Assembly (NCBI GenBank): GCA_026391835.1
Contig: JAPLDF010000061.1
Location: 1-58,250 of the forward strand
Length of the DNA: 58,250 nt
Source of the DNA: Bacteroidota bacterium
GTDB taxonomy: Bacteria > Bacteroidota > Bacteroidia > Bacteroidales > FEN-979
Direction of reading: 5' to 3'
Of this stretch, positions 38,601-46,570 are shown in pieces. A program made the position numbers and the translations under genes. The notes beneath the pieces were generated by a model. It was not told the DNA's origin. It did not search any database and saw only the letters and a program-made list of their open reading frames with translations. Positions within the stretch are counted from its first letter, which is position 1, and the number at the start of each line of letters is the position of its first letter.

Positions 38601-38855
38601 CCATCAGGCTCATCCTTTACAATTTATCCCAACCCGACCAATGGAGTCTTTACACTGTTGAATAGAGGTGAAACCGTATCCGGAAAAGTGAAGGTCGAAA
38701 TATTTGACATGCGCGGAGACAGGATCATCACGACTTCCTATGCAGGTGCAACGAGCCATGTGTTTTCGCTCTCAGAGTTGTCACAGGGGCTCTATTTTGT
38801 TAAGGTAACATACGGTGAAAAATTCGAATCCTTTAAATTGATCGTCACCCGGTAA
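32658..38855 (+). CDS. Giant T9SS-secreted protein with C39-like cysteine peptidase domain (cluster gene 2)
   Basis: 2065 residues from the ATG at 32658, which has AAGGA just upstream; a start at 32607 would precede the promoter. The signal peptide (MKNVLRFFLFGLVLTGQ) is followed by a pro-like region (to about 215), then a papain/C39-like peptidase domain. Its likely catalytic residues are C238 in YGCSPTAAAMLLSYW, H359 in IPGHSECCVGYD and N377 in VHNTWNEG. A jelly-roll-like stretch follows, then solenoid modules F, A and B, the shared C-terminal block D (PKD/Ig-like and GGYMHGYI), and a T9SS sorting domain (FTIYPNPTNGVF to KLIVTR). A secreted, surface-bound cysteine protease. Substrate unknown; self-cleavage is possible. 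Confidence 0.88.
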   Translation: MKNVLRFFLFGLVLTGQMAFTQTEFVSFTQVKQVADQRAATLWGNVNSSEPLAYYTQNDELIGYRFTYAINKQFPDRKLLMQQCREAYTQGDKKAQWGNDDYGTIFVGARKDIAVIQQHSKVLSPEYAVGSVMAEKAKEQIEGEVYLKRAYYVDFQNQWFCYTNGSEDIYVKAFPKLTAVNKTEFHLIVDQLGFFTAKGDFTEEWNKYLTGQMDAPSAAVMIPNHDGNCKYYDWSYGCSPTAAAMLLSYWDYVSSISSANYAKLVDFHFSRYDDIQGEWDYQVPNTNKELAIYMNTDTATGGTDRGDIVPGYNTVCNSINGYNFVNTDYGEESYTTCWNRIVTEVGTNHRPIHISIPGHSECCVGYDAATYEIAVHNTWNEGIDWQTRTNLERVYTIVPAGSEGYSIVMTYPLGDVLYNHNGSGETLYAGDACEIRWSYDYALDSYVKLYYSTNGGGVWYTITTNTPNDGVYDWVIPAGINSSTCRIRAMVYSSGNVFSGADGSTGNFKIYSGGSLYDLSEDSWMNAYADPDYFQFTSTSAYWNVVGVRPNVSGEDWDISLFDDISFSNQLATSAYGGSSVDFVVLDGNHTSSLARGIKLNRFSGSGSGRVEWEGGTDLFTASSPITETWTAGDVVEMWDVWLTPGYYKCTMLVNSGTANLGIALYGSSGAAYYSGRSGYLATADSYGAGLGESFWVNITTTDYYGLCIFANDANTANITVKFETQGQWLGMVSNDWFDPDNWSAASVPTSTVEVKINTGYSYYPIIGSGVANCDTITIGPGAKLSLGAGDLNVAGNMIIHGQVEQTSTSADFYVTGSVLWESGSTANITAGGRFHVETNWEFRDGSAAVMANGYVYFEGTNPYAYLRSYEANSALRNVYNYKTAGYLYFSSASSDTLKINGFYYNTSTGLFYSNTNYPVVLKGQLYNYGHIYCPYGTFIFDGTAHSIDLNTGDYFNNIIISSSGNVTLADSLRMNGDLTINSGSLVAGTYPILIGGNWDNNVGTAGFSEGTGKVVFNGGSYHQYCSTETFNRLEVDKTLGGAFRVNGSNVTCQIYDWTAGAVDVLSGTFTANDLADNAITGSFYLNAGGTINLYNMDGWVDLNGFLYIYGGNFNVYGGNGSDSFWPYTTNAGVTMSGGVLDFKNVGIYVFNTTETLAENITAGTIRTARGFGVNRSDFTPAGGTIEFYGPTDASFYTNNSSYVRNVIVNKSAADNSKPPAYSFIRDRETSTVTDAPLTNTINLAGTADVNGNVTIQSGVLSAGTNTIYVEGNWNNLAGTAGFDEGTGTVLFDGALDADVLSSETFYNLNLNKTYLYFDGLELMQDVTVSNNLYLLDGALELNDPADLTIAGNVTMELNAGLNANDAYGPQVYVGKNWTNANTTYDTEKGFDPGAYATVTFNGTADQILTTACASETFYNLRIDKSAGKFRPNDNIQCNNNMVILNGTWEDNLSGTLHHTFYGDFTVQPSGAFLNAFPLNTVEFKGTQNSVLTYASGTGYFHHLIINKGTGYSVMQVGNTSCQYNGNLTIDNGIYNLNGNNLFVFGDIAVNDLGVLSLPAASLLVLSDTKSMNVNSGGRIEIAGTSGSPVTIRANTSTARYAFNINTGGTIAADYGIFKNMFVNGVYVSPSGIVDLAHAFRGCTFQDGNAGSTLLAINNSQVMTIRNAVFPPNVNGCASNVAKTLGGGHVYFVDYSGSFSGEAFDADGFNLIDWVPTLTASATATPGSVCYSTSSQLNAIPGGGLPGYSYLWSPALGLSNPAISNPVATPSMTTTYYCTVTDALGTTVTASALVTVVPWLPVSVTITASANPSPPGDYVLFTATPVNGGPSPSYQWKVNGVNKGTLPTYSYVPAYNDHVACVVTSNYLCPSGNPATSNTITMIVVAANTSVTGNVPSPLHLCFDASNTVTVAGGGNVFTVQPGASAVMIAGVKISYLYGTTVLPGGYMHGYITTTNGYCGGLPTSMVAVVTGDGDQPAVVLPSGSSFTIYPNPTNGVFTLLNRGETVSGKVKVEIFDMRGDRIITTSYAGATSHVFSLSELSQGLYFVKVTYGEKFESFKLIVTR

Positions 38856-38891
38856 AATTATCTGTCCCGGACATTTTTGATTCATTTCATG

Positions 38892-38925
38892 CAGATGCAG
38901 GGACTGTATAAGTGCCCTGCATCTG
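38892..38925 (+). terminator. Hairpin after cluster gene 2
   Basis: CAGATGCAGGG pairs perfectly with CCCTGCATCTG across a 12-base loop, 36 bp after the stop codon. The T-tract is weak (TTGTT). Similar hairpins with a GCAGGG/CCCTGC-type core follow genes 3 and 4. The rest of 38856-39145 holds a promoter and no gene. Confidence 0.65.
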
Positions 38926-39073
38926 TTGTTAATGGAGGTTATTTAAAATGATATGGTGTTGTTGATAAATGTCAATGTTTTTCAGGTTTTTTTTCCGTTT
39001 TTATGTGAATAAATACTCAGTATCAACCCGAAAAATCATTTTACCATACCGATTCTGGCCTGAAACGATTGTT

Positions 39074-39081
39074 TATTTTTG
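39074..39081 (+). promoter_or_regulatory. -7 element of cluster gene 3
   Basis: TATTTTTG is a perfect match 64 bp before the ATG at 39146. The surrounding bases (GATTGTTTATTTTTGCCA) resemble the same position of gene 4 (GATTGTCTATTTTTGCCA), so the promoter was duplicated with the gene. Confidence 0.6.
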
Positions 39082-39145
39082 CCAGACTTAAAATTTCATG
39101 ACATGTAAATGTATCGACAATATTACTCACTAAACCCGTTTGATT

Positions 39146-42100
39146 ATGAAATTAAAATTTACTTTTTGGATACTTATCCTGGGAATTAGCGGAATCGTAA
39201 ATATCCAGGCACAAAACAGAACTGATCAGGACAGGTCAGATCCTAAGAAGGAAAAACTTATCCGGCTGGCAGAGTCATTCCACCAGAAGTACCTTGTACA
39301 AAGGGCAGAAGTAGAGAGAGTTGCCAAAGAAAAAGGGTGGAGTGTCCGGAATGAAACAGGCACTTCAACGAGCGAGATCCAGTTCATCGACAACTCCGGG
39401 TTTCCGCAGGCTTTTATTACGACAAATCTTAACGCCGGAAAAACAACCAACACCGACGACATCTGGGTTGGGGGATCAACCGGGCTTAACCTGAGCGGGA
39501 ATGGCTATCTCGTTGGTGAATGGGATGCCGGCGGCGTGTTGACAACTCACCAGGAGTTTGACAATGGAGGGGGGACAAGGGTGACCCAGGTGGATGCTCC
39601 AGCAGCTACCCATTATCATTCGACCCATGTTGCCGGAACGATTGTTGCCGAGGGGCAGACAGCTGCCGCGCACGGAATGGCAACCCAGGCACTGCTTCAT
39701 GCATATGACTGGACAGATGACCTGACAGAGATGGCATCAGCGGCTTCGGGAGGATTGACACTTTCCAATCATTCCTATGGTTATATAAGGGGATGGTACT
39801 CTGATGGCTTCGACTGGTACTGGTATGGCAACCCGACCATCAGCGCCACAGAAGATTATTTGTTTGGCTTTTACGATGCATCGTCCCACGACTGGGATCA
39901 GATTGCATACAATGCACCGGGTTACCTGATTGTAAAATCAGCGGGAAATGACCGGGGCGACAGCCATACGGGCGGCCATTATTACAACAACGGATCTTCG
40001 TGGGTATACAGCACGGCGGCCCGCGACGTAGACGGCGGAGCGGATGGTTATGATTGCCTTGAACAGCGTGCTGTTGCGAAAAACGTACTGACCATTGGCG
40101 CTGTTGATGATATCACCGCCGGCTGGGCATCACCTTCCGATGTTGTCATGAGTTCATTCAGCGCCTGGGGGCCAACAGATGACGGCAGAATAAAACCCGA
40201 CCTGGTTGCAAATGGAATTGGTTTATATTCTACGACAAATACCGGCAATGCAAATTATACAACCCTGAGCGGAACTTCTATGTCAACCCCCAATACCACA
40301 GGGACACTGGTGCTTCTACAGGACTACTACAAGTCGTTAAAGGGAGGTACGATGACGGCCGCTGCATTGAAAGGGCTGGTCATCAATACCGCCAACGAAG
40401 CAGGACCGGCCGACGGGCCGGATTATAAGTTTGGCTGGGGGCTGTTGAATGCTACAGGTGCAACCAATTTAATTACATCAGATAACACCCAGGGGGGGGT
40501 AATCGTTGAATCTACCCTTTTGAACGGACAATCAACAGATTATACATACTATTCCGACGGTTCCAACATCAATGTGACGCTTTGCTGGACCGATCCGGCA
40601 GGCACACCTGTTGCCGCTTCACTGAACCCGACAAACCTGATGCTTGTGAATGATTTGGATGTAAGGGTTATTGGGGCCCTTACATATTATCCCTGGATGT
40701 TAAACCCGGCATCGCCGTCGGCCAATGCCTTCAAAGGTGATAATTTCAGGGACAATGTAGAAACCGTGAATGTAGTTAGTCCTCCTGCAGGGTATTACAC
40801 CATCCGTGTGAACCATAGCGGTACCCTTTCGGGTGGCTCACAGGCTTATGCGCTCATTATAAAAGGCATGACCACACCTCCTGCTGCCAGTTATTGCAGT
40901 GCACGATCAACATTCTGGAGTTCATATGAATCTATCAGCAATGTTACCATGGGATCCATCAACAATACCACCGGGAGGTCACCCGGGGGATTTGGAGATT
41001 ATACAGGTATGGTAAATTCAATCATCAAAGGAACCAGCGAGACGTTAACGGTTACCATAGTTGGTTTTTCAGGCGACCAGGGGAAAGCATGGATAGACTG
41101 GAACCATGATGGTGATTTCGCAGATGCCGGCGAAGAGTTTGTCCTTGGATCCGAGGCAGGCCCGGTTTACACCTTAAGTGTAACAGCCCCGTTAACTGCC
41201 GTGACCGGTTATACAACGATGCGTGTTCGCCTGGGATACAGTACTGCACCATCTGCGTGCGGTACCAACTCCTATGGTGAAACTGAAGATTACACCATCG
41301 ATGTGCTGAACAATTGCGAAGCCCTTGGCGGATGTGACGAGTATATATCAAATGTTCATATCGGGTCAATCAACAACAGTTCAGCCTGCTCAAGATATGC
41401 AGATTATACAGGCATGTCGACAAACATACCCGGCAACTCCTCGGCGGCCGTAGTGGTCACAAATGGAACCCCGTATGCTTCCGATCAGTGCGGCGTGTGG
41501 GTGGATTGGAACAATGATGGCGATTTCGTTGACGCCGGAGAAGCCATGTCGGTGACCGGAACACCGGGCGTCGGGCCTTACAGCGCGACGATTGCACCTC
41601 CCTATGGTATTCCCGGCGGGGCTAAGATCATGCGGGTAAGGATAATGTATACCGGGGTTCTTGATCCCTGCGGTTCAACTACCTATGGGGAGGTTGAAGA
41701 TTACACCATTAACGTTACTGCTCCGCTGCCCAATTACTGGACCGGCGGGTATAATCATTATTGGCACAATGCATCCAACTGGTCTTTGGGACATATCCCC
41801 ACCGCAGTTGAAGATGCTTACATTACAAGCTCAGGTTATCAGCCTGTGTGGCTTTCCATTTATGATGATCCGTGTCATGATCTGAACATCCAGTCGGGTG
41901 GCACGTTACAGGTCATTGAAAAAATACTGACCGTTAACGGGAATGTGAACATCAATGTGGGTGGCAACCTGGCAATGACCAACGCTGCAGGCATCATCAA
42001 TGTAGCCGGTGACTGGACTGATTATGCAGGCGTATCAGGATTTACAGAAGGCCCCGGGAGGGTTGTTTTTGACGGGCCTGGTCACCAGTATGTCAATTCA

Positions 42101-45100
42101 AGTGAAACCTTCAATATCCTGGAAGCAAAAATGGGAGCGGCTTTACGGGTTGCCAATGCAGGTTATATAGTTACGTGTAACCAATACGATTGGACCTCTG
42201 GAGGAATTGACGTGCTTTCCGGAACATTCACCGCCCTCGACCTGGCAGATAACGGGCTTTTCGGCACATTTTGGGTGAACATGGGAGGTATATTGAACCT
42301 TACACAGGATGCCGGGCAATATAACGATCTGGACGGTGAGATTCATATATTTGGTGGTGTGATGACTGTAACCGGTGGGGCGGGACAGAGTTACTGGCCT
42401 TATGCAAACAACGCTACCATTCAAATGACAGGCGGGGTACTTGATTTCAAAAATAATGGAATTAATATAGTTGCAAGTACATATTCCCTAACTGAGAATA
42501 TTACCGGCGGCACGATCAGGACCAATGGGTATTTTACCGGGAACCGCTCTGATTTCACACCTTCCGGCGGTACCATTGAACTTTACGGAACAGCAGATGC
42601 GTCTTTAAGCCATGGTGCCGGCAGCAACTTTGTAAACCTCCTGATAAATAAATCTGTTGTATTGGATAAATCAGGGCAACATGAGGAGGTTTTTTATAAC
42701 AGGCAGGGAAATGTGACTGAAAGCCCGATGTCAAATAATGTATATTCAACTTCCAGCCTGGTCTTAATTGGAAATTTGACCATCCAGGCAGGAACGCTGG
42801 TAGCTCCGGCTTCCATCAACGTGGCCGGAAACTGGACCAACAGCATAGGTACTGCCGGGTTCACCGAAGGCACCGGTACGGTGACCTTCAATGGCAGCGG
42901 GCACCAGTTCTGCTATGGTGAAACATTCAATGTGCTTGAATTGAACAAACCATTTATGGACCTGCATTTTCCGGCAGGATCCACTACTGTTTGCCAGTCG
43001 TATGACTGGACCAGCGGTGAACTGGAGGTTGAGGGTGGTACATTCATTGCCAATGACCTTGCGGATGACGGAATATTCGGATATTATTACATAACCGGCG
43101 CCGGTGGATTATTGGAACTTCACCAGGATGCCTCTCATTATGTTGACCTGAATGGCCGCATCGTAATTGACAACGGCACGATGAACGTATACGGCGGACT
43201 TGGTTACAGTACCTGGCCGTATGCTGCCAATGCCGCATTATGGATGTCGGGAGGTGTGCTTGATTTTAAAAATGCCGGAATTTTTGTATATGATACACCG
43301 ACATATTCGCTGGATGATAATATCACCGGGGGAGTTATCAGAACAGCTGGCGGTTTTTACAGTACCAGGTCAGATTTTACACCAGGCGCAGGAACATTTG
43401 AATTTTACGGATCTTCTAATGTTTACCTCTACGAATTGAATGGTTCCAAGCTTTTCAATGTAAACGTTAATAAAGCGGCAAAAGGTCCGGAAAACTCTTC
43501 CCCGAACCTGGCTGATCCCCGGCACAACCAGATTTCAGCGCCTGGCAGCATTTCAAACAGCGTTCTCCTGGGCAATGATTTTACCATTTCAAATGATCTT
43601 ACGATTACGTCAGGTTCATTTGTGCCGAATACCTACCAGGCTATCGTAAAAAACTACTGTCATGTGTATGGCTCGCTTGAAATGACCAATGCAGCTGATA
43701 AACTTTACGTCGGAACAGATGCTTATGACAACCTGGAATTTCATGCCGGTTCAAACAGTACCCTCACTGCAGGAGGAATCTATCCTACTTCATGGTTGTA
43801 TTCATCCGGTGCGGCGACTGTGAACTCAACTTCCGGGAATACAATCTATTTCAGCGGTAGTGGTTATACAGGTATCCAGGTGGATGGACCGGGAACGGTG
43901 CTGGGCAACCTTGATGTCAACAAAGTTTCCGGGAACTTCTACCTGAACAGCTGGTCGGGAAATACAATTGAGCTTGCAGGCAATTTGAACCTCCATGCCG
44001 CCAATGTCCTCGACATGCAAAACATGACGATGATTGTTCACGGCACAGCTACCGATAATCCGACCAGTACCATATACCTTTACAATGGTCCGGGGAAGTC
44101 GGTCAACCAGGGAAGGTTTAGCGCCATAGCAGATCCTTTACCTGTGAATGTACCGGCAACAGTCGGGTCACTTACCATCTTTCCCAACTTTACACTTACC
44201 GGTCTAATGGACATCAGCGACGGCAATGTGCTGGTGCATGGTATTTTTCATCTCGCATCAACCGGGAGTATGAACATCACCACCGGTTCCTTTATTTCAG
44301 ATGCCACGCTCCATGCAAAAGGATGGGAATACCTTGACGGCCATATTTCACTCACTTCCGGGTTGTTTGAGATCACCCACAACAGCATTGAATTTGGGTC
44401 AACCGCCACCACAACAATGAGTGGAGGAACCATGAGGAGTGGTGAAGCTTTTTCGGCCGAATATGCCGGTACATTTCATCCGACGGGCGGGACCGTGGAA
44501 ATTGTTGGAGCCGGGCAAAATACCATATACCTCGACAATGGAAACTACTTTTACAATTTGCTGATAAACCGAAATCCGGATGCAGGTTCGTATCTTTTTA
44601 CAGATATCACGGTAAATAACAGCCTGGTTGTAAATTCTGGAACCATGCACATGTATGGACGAACAGCCAGTGTGTCGGGAGGAATTACTGTCAACTCAGG
44701 AACCTTGTTGTGCGACTTCAATGGAAGCGCGCTGCTGGCCGGAAGTACGGCCATGAATATAAACAGCGGAGGTATGCTCGATGTGCCTGCCGGGGCTAAA
44801 GTGTCACACCTGTCAACAGGGTATTATGCACTGAATGTAAACAGCGGAGGAACAATAGCGGCCCATGGTACCTTTGAATACATGAACGGCTATGGAGTCA
44901 ATTTACTTGCCGGCAGCTATGTTGAGCCTGCAACTGCATTCTACGGCTGTACGTTCCAGAATGGTTCCGCAGGAGGAACCTTGCTGACTGTAAACAACAG
45001 CCAGGTCCTGACGATCCGGAATGCAGTATTCCCGTCAAATACCTGGGGAGGAACCTCCAACGTATCCAAAACAGTGAATGCCGGGCATGTCTACTTTGTC

Positions 45101-46219
45101 GATTTCTCGGGAGGCTTCTCCGGCGAAGCATACGATTGGGACGGGTTTAACCTGATTGACTGGGTGCCTGCCTTATCTGCAACTGCCACCGCTTCACCTG
45201 GAGCAATATGTGCAGGTTCGCCTTCACAGTTAAACATAACCAAAGCGGGGGGACTCGCCCCGTTTACCTACCTTTGGAGCCCCGCAGCTGGTTTGTCAAA
45301 TGCCACGATCATCAATCCGGTTGCCACCCCGCTCGCTTCAACAACCTATAATGTCACGGTGACGGACGCACTTGGATCTGCCGCAACAAGCAGCATCCCG
45401 GTAACGGTCAATCCTGTACTCCCGGTGAGCGTTTCCATCGTAGTTTCAGCGAACCCCGTCCCTCCGGGCACCACGGTTACCTTCACGGCAACTCCGGTTA
45501 ACGGTGGTTCCCTGCCTTCATACCAGTGGAAAGTGAATGGTGCCAATATCGTTTCAGGCAGCCCTACCTTTTCCTATGTCCCGTCTAACAACGACCAGGT
45601 GACCTGTGTGCTGACGTCGAACGTCGTTTGCCCTTCATCCAACCCTGTGACATCAAATATCATCAGGATGATCGTGGTGGTGACCAACAATACGGTAGCC
45701 GGCTCTATTCCCGGCCCGATGAGCCTGTGTTTTGACGCTACCAACACAATCACCGTGGCAGGCGGCGGAACGACATTTCTTGTTCAGGGCGGTGCGAGTG
45801 CAACGATGATCGCCGGCGTGAAAATTTCATATCTGTACGGAACTACCGTGGTCGCAGGAGGATATATGCATGGATATATTACCACCACAAATGCCTACTG
45901 CGGTGCACTGCCTCCTTCAATGGTTTCCATTGTCGCAGGAAGCGAAGGGGCAGGCTCTGAACCAGTGCCGTCGTCCCGGTTCTCAATTTATCCAAACCCT
46001 GCAAACGGGATATTTACCCTCTCGCATAATGGGGATATCATCCCAGGCAATGTCCGGGTTGACATATTCGATATGCGCGGCGACAGGATACTGTCTGCCT
46101 CCTGCAAAGATGAAAGAAGCCATGTTTTTACCCTTTCAGATTTGTCACCGGGGCTGTATTTTGTGAAGGTAGTTTGCGGGGAGCAGGTGGAATCGCTTAA
46201 ACTGATTATTACACGGTAA
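39146..46219 (+). CDS. Giant T9SS-secreted subtilisin-like protease with GEVED domains (cluster gene 3)
   Basis: 2357 residues from the ATG at 39146. After the signal peptide (MKLKFTFWILILGISGIVN...) and a short pro-region comes an S8 peptidase domain. Its triad is D127 (GEWDAGGV), H158 (HSTHVAGT) and S378 (SGTSMSTP). Two GEVED-type domains follow (about 585-720 and 730-860, each with WIDWNHDGDF-like and GETEDYTI-like motifs), then the solenoid: module E (NWSLGHIPT), two copies of module A (42085-42640; 42895-43450), a private stretch, module C (44235-44640), block D and a T9SS sorting domain (FSIYPNPANGIF to KLIITR). A surface-exposed or secreted serine protease, colinear with gene 4 through the peptidase and GEVED parts. 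Confidence 0.9.
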   Translation: MKLKFTFWILILGISGIVNIQAQNRTDQDRSDPKKEKLIRLAESFHQKYLVQRAEVERVAKEKGWSVRNETGTSTSEIQFIDNSGFPQAFITTNLNAGKTTNTDDIWVGGSTGLNLSGNGYLVGEWDAGGVLTTHQEFDNGGGTRVTQVDAPAATHYHSTHVAGTIVAEGQTAAAHGMATQALLHAYDWTDDLTEMASAASGGLTLSNHSYGYIRGWYSDGFDWYWYGNPTISATEDYLFGFYDASSHDWDQIAYNAPGYLIVKSAGNDRGDSHTGGHYYNNGSSWVYSTAARDVDGGADGYDCLEQRAVAKNVLTIGAVDDITAGWASPSDVVMSSFSAWGPTDDGRIKPDLVANGIGLYSTTNTGNANYTTLSGTSMSTPNTTGTLVLLQDYYKSLKGGTMTAAALKGLVINTANEAGPADGPDYKFGWGLLNATGATNLITSDNTQGGVIVESTLLNGQSTDYTYYSDGSNINVTLCWTDPAGTPVAASLNPTNLMLVNDLDVRVIGALTYYPWMLNPASPSANAFKGDNFRDNVETVNVVSPPAGYYTIRVNHSGTLSGGSQAYALIIKGMTTPPAASYCSARSTFWSSYESISNVTMGSINNTTGRSPGGFGDYTGMVNSIIKGTSETLTVTIVGFSGDQGKAWIDWNHDGDFADAGEEFVLGSEAGPVYTLSVTAPLTAVTGYTTMRVRLGYSTAPSACGTNSYGETEDYTIDVLNNCEALGGCDEYISNVHIGSINNSSACSRYADYTGMSTNIPGNSSAAVVVTNGTPYASDQCGVWVDWNNDGDFVDAGEAMSVTGTPGVGPYSATIAPPYGIPGGAKIMRVRIMYTGVLDPCGSTTYGEVEDYTINVTAPLPNYWTGGYNHYWHNASNWSLGHIPTAVEDAYITSSGYQPVWLSIYDDPCHDLNIQSGGTLQVIEKILTVNGNVNINVGGNLAMTNAAGIINVAGDWTDYAGVSGFTEGPGRVVFDGPGHQYVNSSETFNILEAKMGAALRVANAGYIVTCNQYDWTSGGIDVLSGTFTALDLADNGLFGTFWVNMGGILNLTQDAGQYNDLDGEIHIFGGVMTVTGGAGQSYWPYANNATIQMTGGVLDFKNNGINIVASTYSLTENITGGTIRTNGYFTGNRSDFTPSGGTIELYGTADASLSHGAGSNFVNLLINKSVVLDKSGQHEEVFYNRQGNVTESPMSNNVYSTSSLVLIGNLTIQAGTLVAPASINVAGNWTNSIGTAGFTEGTGTVTFNGSGHQFCYGETFNVLELNKPFMDLHFPAGSTTVCQSYDWTSGELEVEGGTFIANDLADDGIFGYYYITGAGGLLELHQDASHYVDLNGRIVIDNGTMNVYGGLGYSTWPYAANAALWMSGGVLDFKNAGIFVYDTPTYSLDDNITGGVIRTAGGFYSTRSDFTPGAGTFEFYGSSNVYLYELNGSKLFNVNVNKAAKGPENSSPNLADPRHNQISAPGSISNSVLLGNDFTISNDLTITSGSFVPNTYQAIVKNYCHVYGSLEMTNAADKLYVGTDAYDNLEFHAGSNSTLTAGGIYPTSWLYSSGAATVNSTSGNTIYFSGSGYTGIQVDGPGTVLGNLDVNKVSGNFYLNSWSGNTIELAGNLNLHAANVLDMQNMTMIVHGTATDNPTSTIYLYNGPGKSVNQGRFSAIADPLPVNVPATVGSLTIFPNFTLTGLMDISDGNVLVHGIFHLASTGSMNITTGSFISDATLHAKGWEYLDGHISLTSGLFEITHNSIEFGSTATTTMSGGTMRSGEAFSAEYAGTFHPTGGTVEIVGAGQNTIYLDNGNYFYNLLINRNPDAGSYLFTDITVNNSLVVNSGTMHMYGRTASVSGGITVNSGTLLCDFNGSALLAGSTAMNINSGGMLDVPAGAKVSHLSTGYYALNVNSGGTIAAHGTFEYMNGYGVNLLAGSYVEPATAFYGCTFQNGSAGGTLLTVNNSQVLTIRNAVFPSNTWGGTSNVSKTVNAGHVYFVDFSGGFSGEAYDWDGFNLIDWVPALSATATASPGAICAGSPSQLNITKAGGLAPFTYLWSPAAGLSNATIINPVATPLASTTYNVTVTDALGSAATSSIPVTVNPVLPVSVSIVVSANPVPPGTTVTFTATPVNGGSLPSYQWKVNGANIVSGSPTFSYVPSNNDQVTCVLTSNVVCPSSNPVTSNIIRMIVVVTNNTVAGSIPGPMSLCFDATNTITVAGGGTTFLVQGGASATMIAGVKISYLYGTTVVAGGYMHGYITTTNAYCGALPPSMVSIVAGSEGAGSEPVPSSRFSIYPNPANGIFTLSHNGDIIPGNVRVDIFDMRGDRILSASCKDERSHVFTLSDLSPGLYFVKVVCGEQVESLKLIITR

Positions 46220-46255
46220 TTACCGCCACATTCAGAATTTTCTTCATTTTTGGCA

Positions 46256-46287
46256 GGTGCAGGGTCCTTTTAAAGGGATCCTGCACC
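46256..46287 (+). terminator. Hairpin after cluster gene 3
   Basis: GGTGCAGG(GTCC) pairs with (GGAT)CCTGCACC, 36 bp after the stop codon, with only a short T-rich tail. It is the counterpart of the hairpins after genes 2 and 4. No gene lies in the rest of 46220-46570, which holds this hairpin, a promoter and the structured leader of gene 4. Confidence 0.65.
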
Positions 46288-46416
46288 AGTTATTTCTGGC
46301 TGTCACTATTTCTGAAATAGTGACAGGTTGATAAATATCAACATATATCTGGTTGTTTTGCGGCTTTCGGGTGGATATTTACTCACCCGTGCAATGGTTT
46401 ATCATTCAAACATATT

Positions 46417-46448
46417 TTGATTTGCTCTGGAATGATTGTCTATTTTTG
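46417..46448 (+). promoter_or_regulatory. Promoter of cluster gene 4
   Basis: TTG (46417-46419) and TATTTTTG (46441-46448) are spaced by 21 bases. The -7 match is perfect. Transcription should start near 46455, giving a leader of about 115 bases. Confidence 0.65.
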
Positions 46449-46466
46449 CCACTACTGAGTTTTCCC

Positions 46467-46565
46467 GGCGGGTTAAATCAGGGTGCTATGCCATAAATTG
46501 TGACGAAAACCCTGAAACAGCGTGCATGGAAGGAAGAAATGCACGATTTGCCCACTAAACCCGCC
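46467..46565 (+). promoter_or_regulatory. Structured 5' leader of gene 4: three-way junction
   Basis: Three perfect helices nest in order. The closing stem is GGCGGGTT (46467-46474) with AACCCGCC (46558-46565). Inside it are TCAGGGT (46478-46484) with ACCCTGA (46509-46515), and CGTGCAT (46521-46527) with ATGCACG (46539-46545). The second hairpin loop is purine-rich (GGAAGGAAG). The closing stem ends five bases before the ATG at 46571, so its folding could hide the ribosome site. I recognise no known riboswitch class. Confidence 0.5.
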
Positions 46566-46570
46566 ACTGT

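Noticed and set aside
46555-46570. CCCGCCACTGTA, which resembles the conserved end of cobalamin riboswitches
   Set aside because: The other required parts (AGGGAA and the GGUG...UCC region) are missing. The homologous gene 3 leader reads CCCGTTTGATT at this place. The gene product also has no link to cobalamin.
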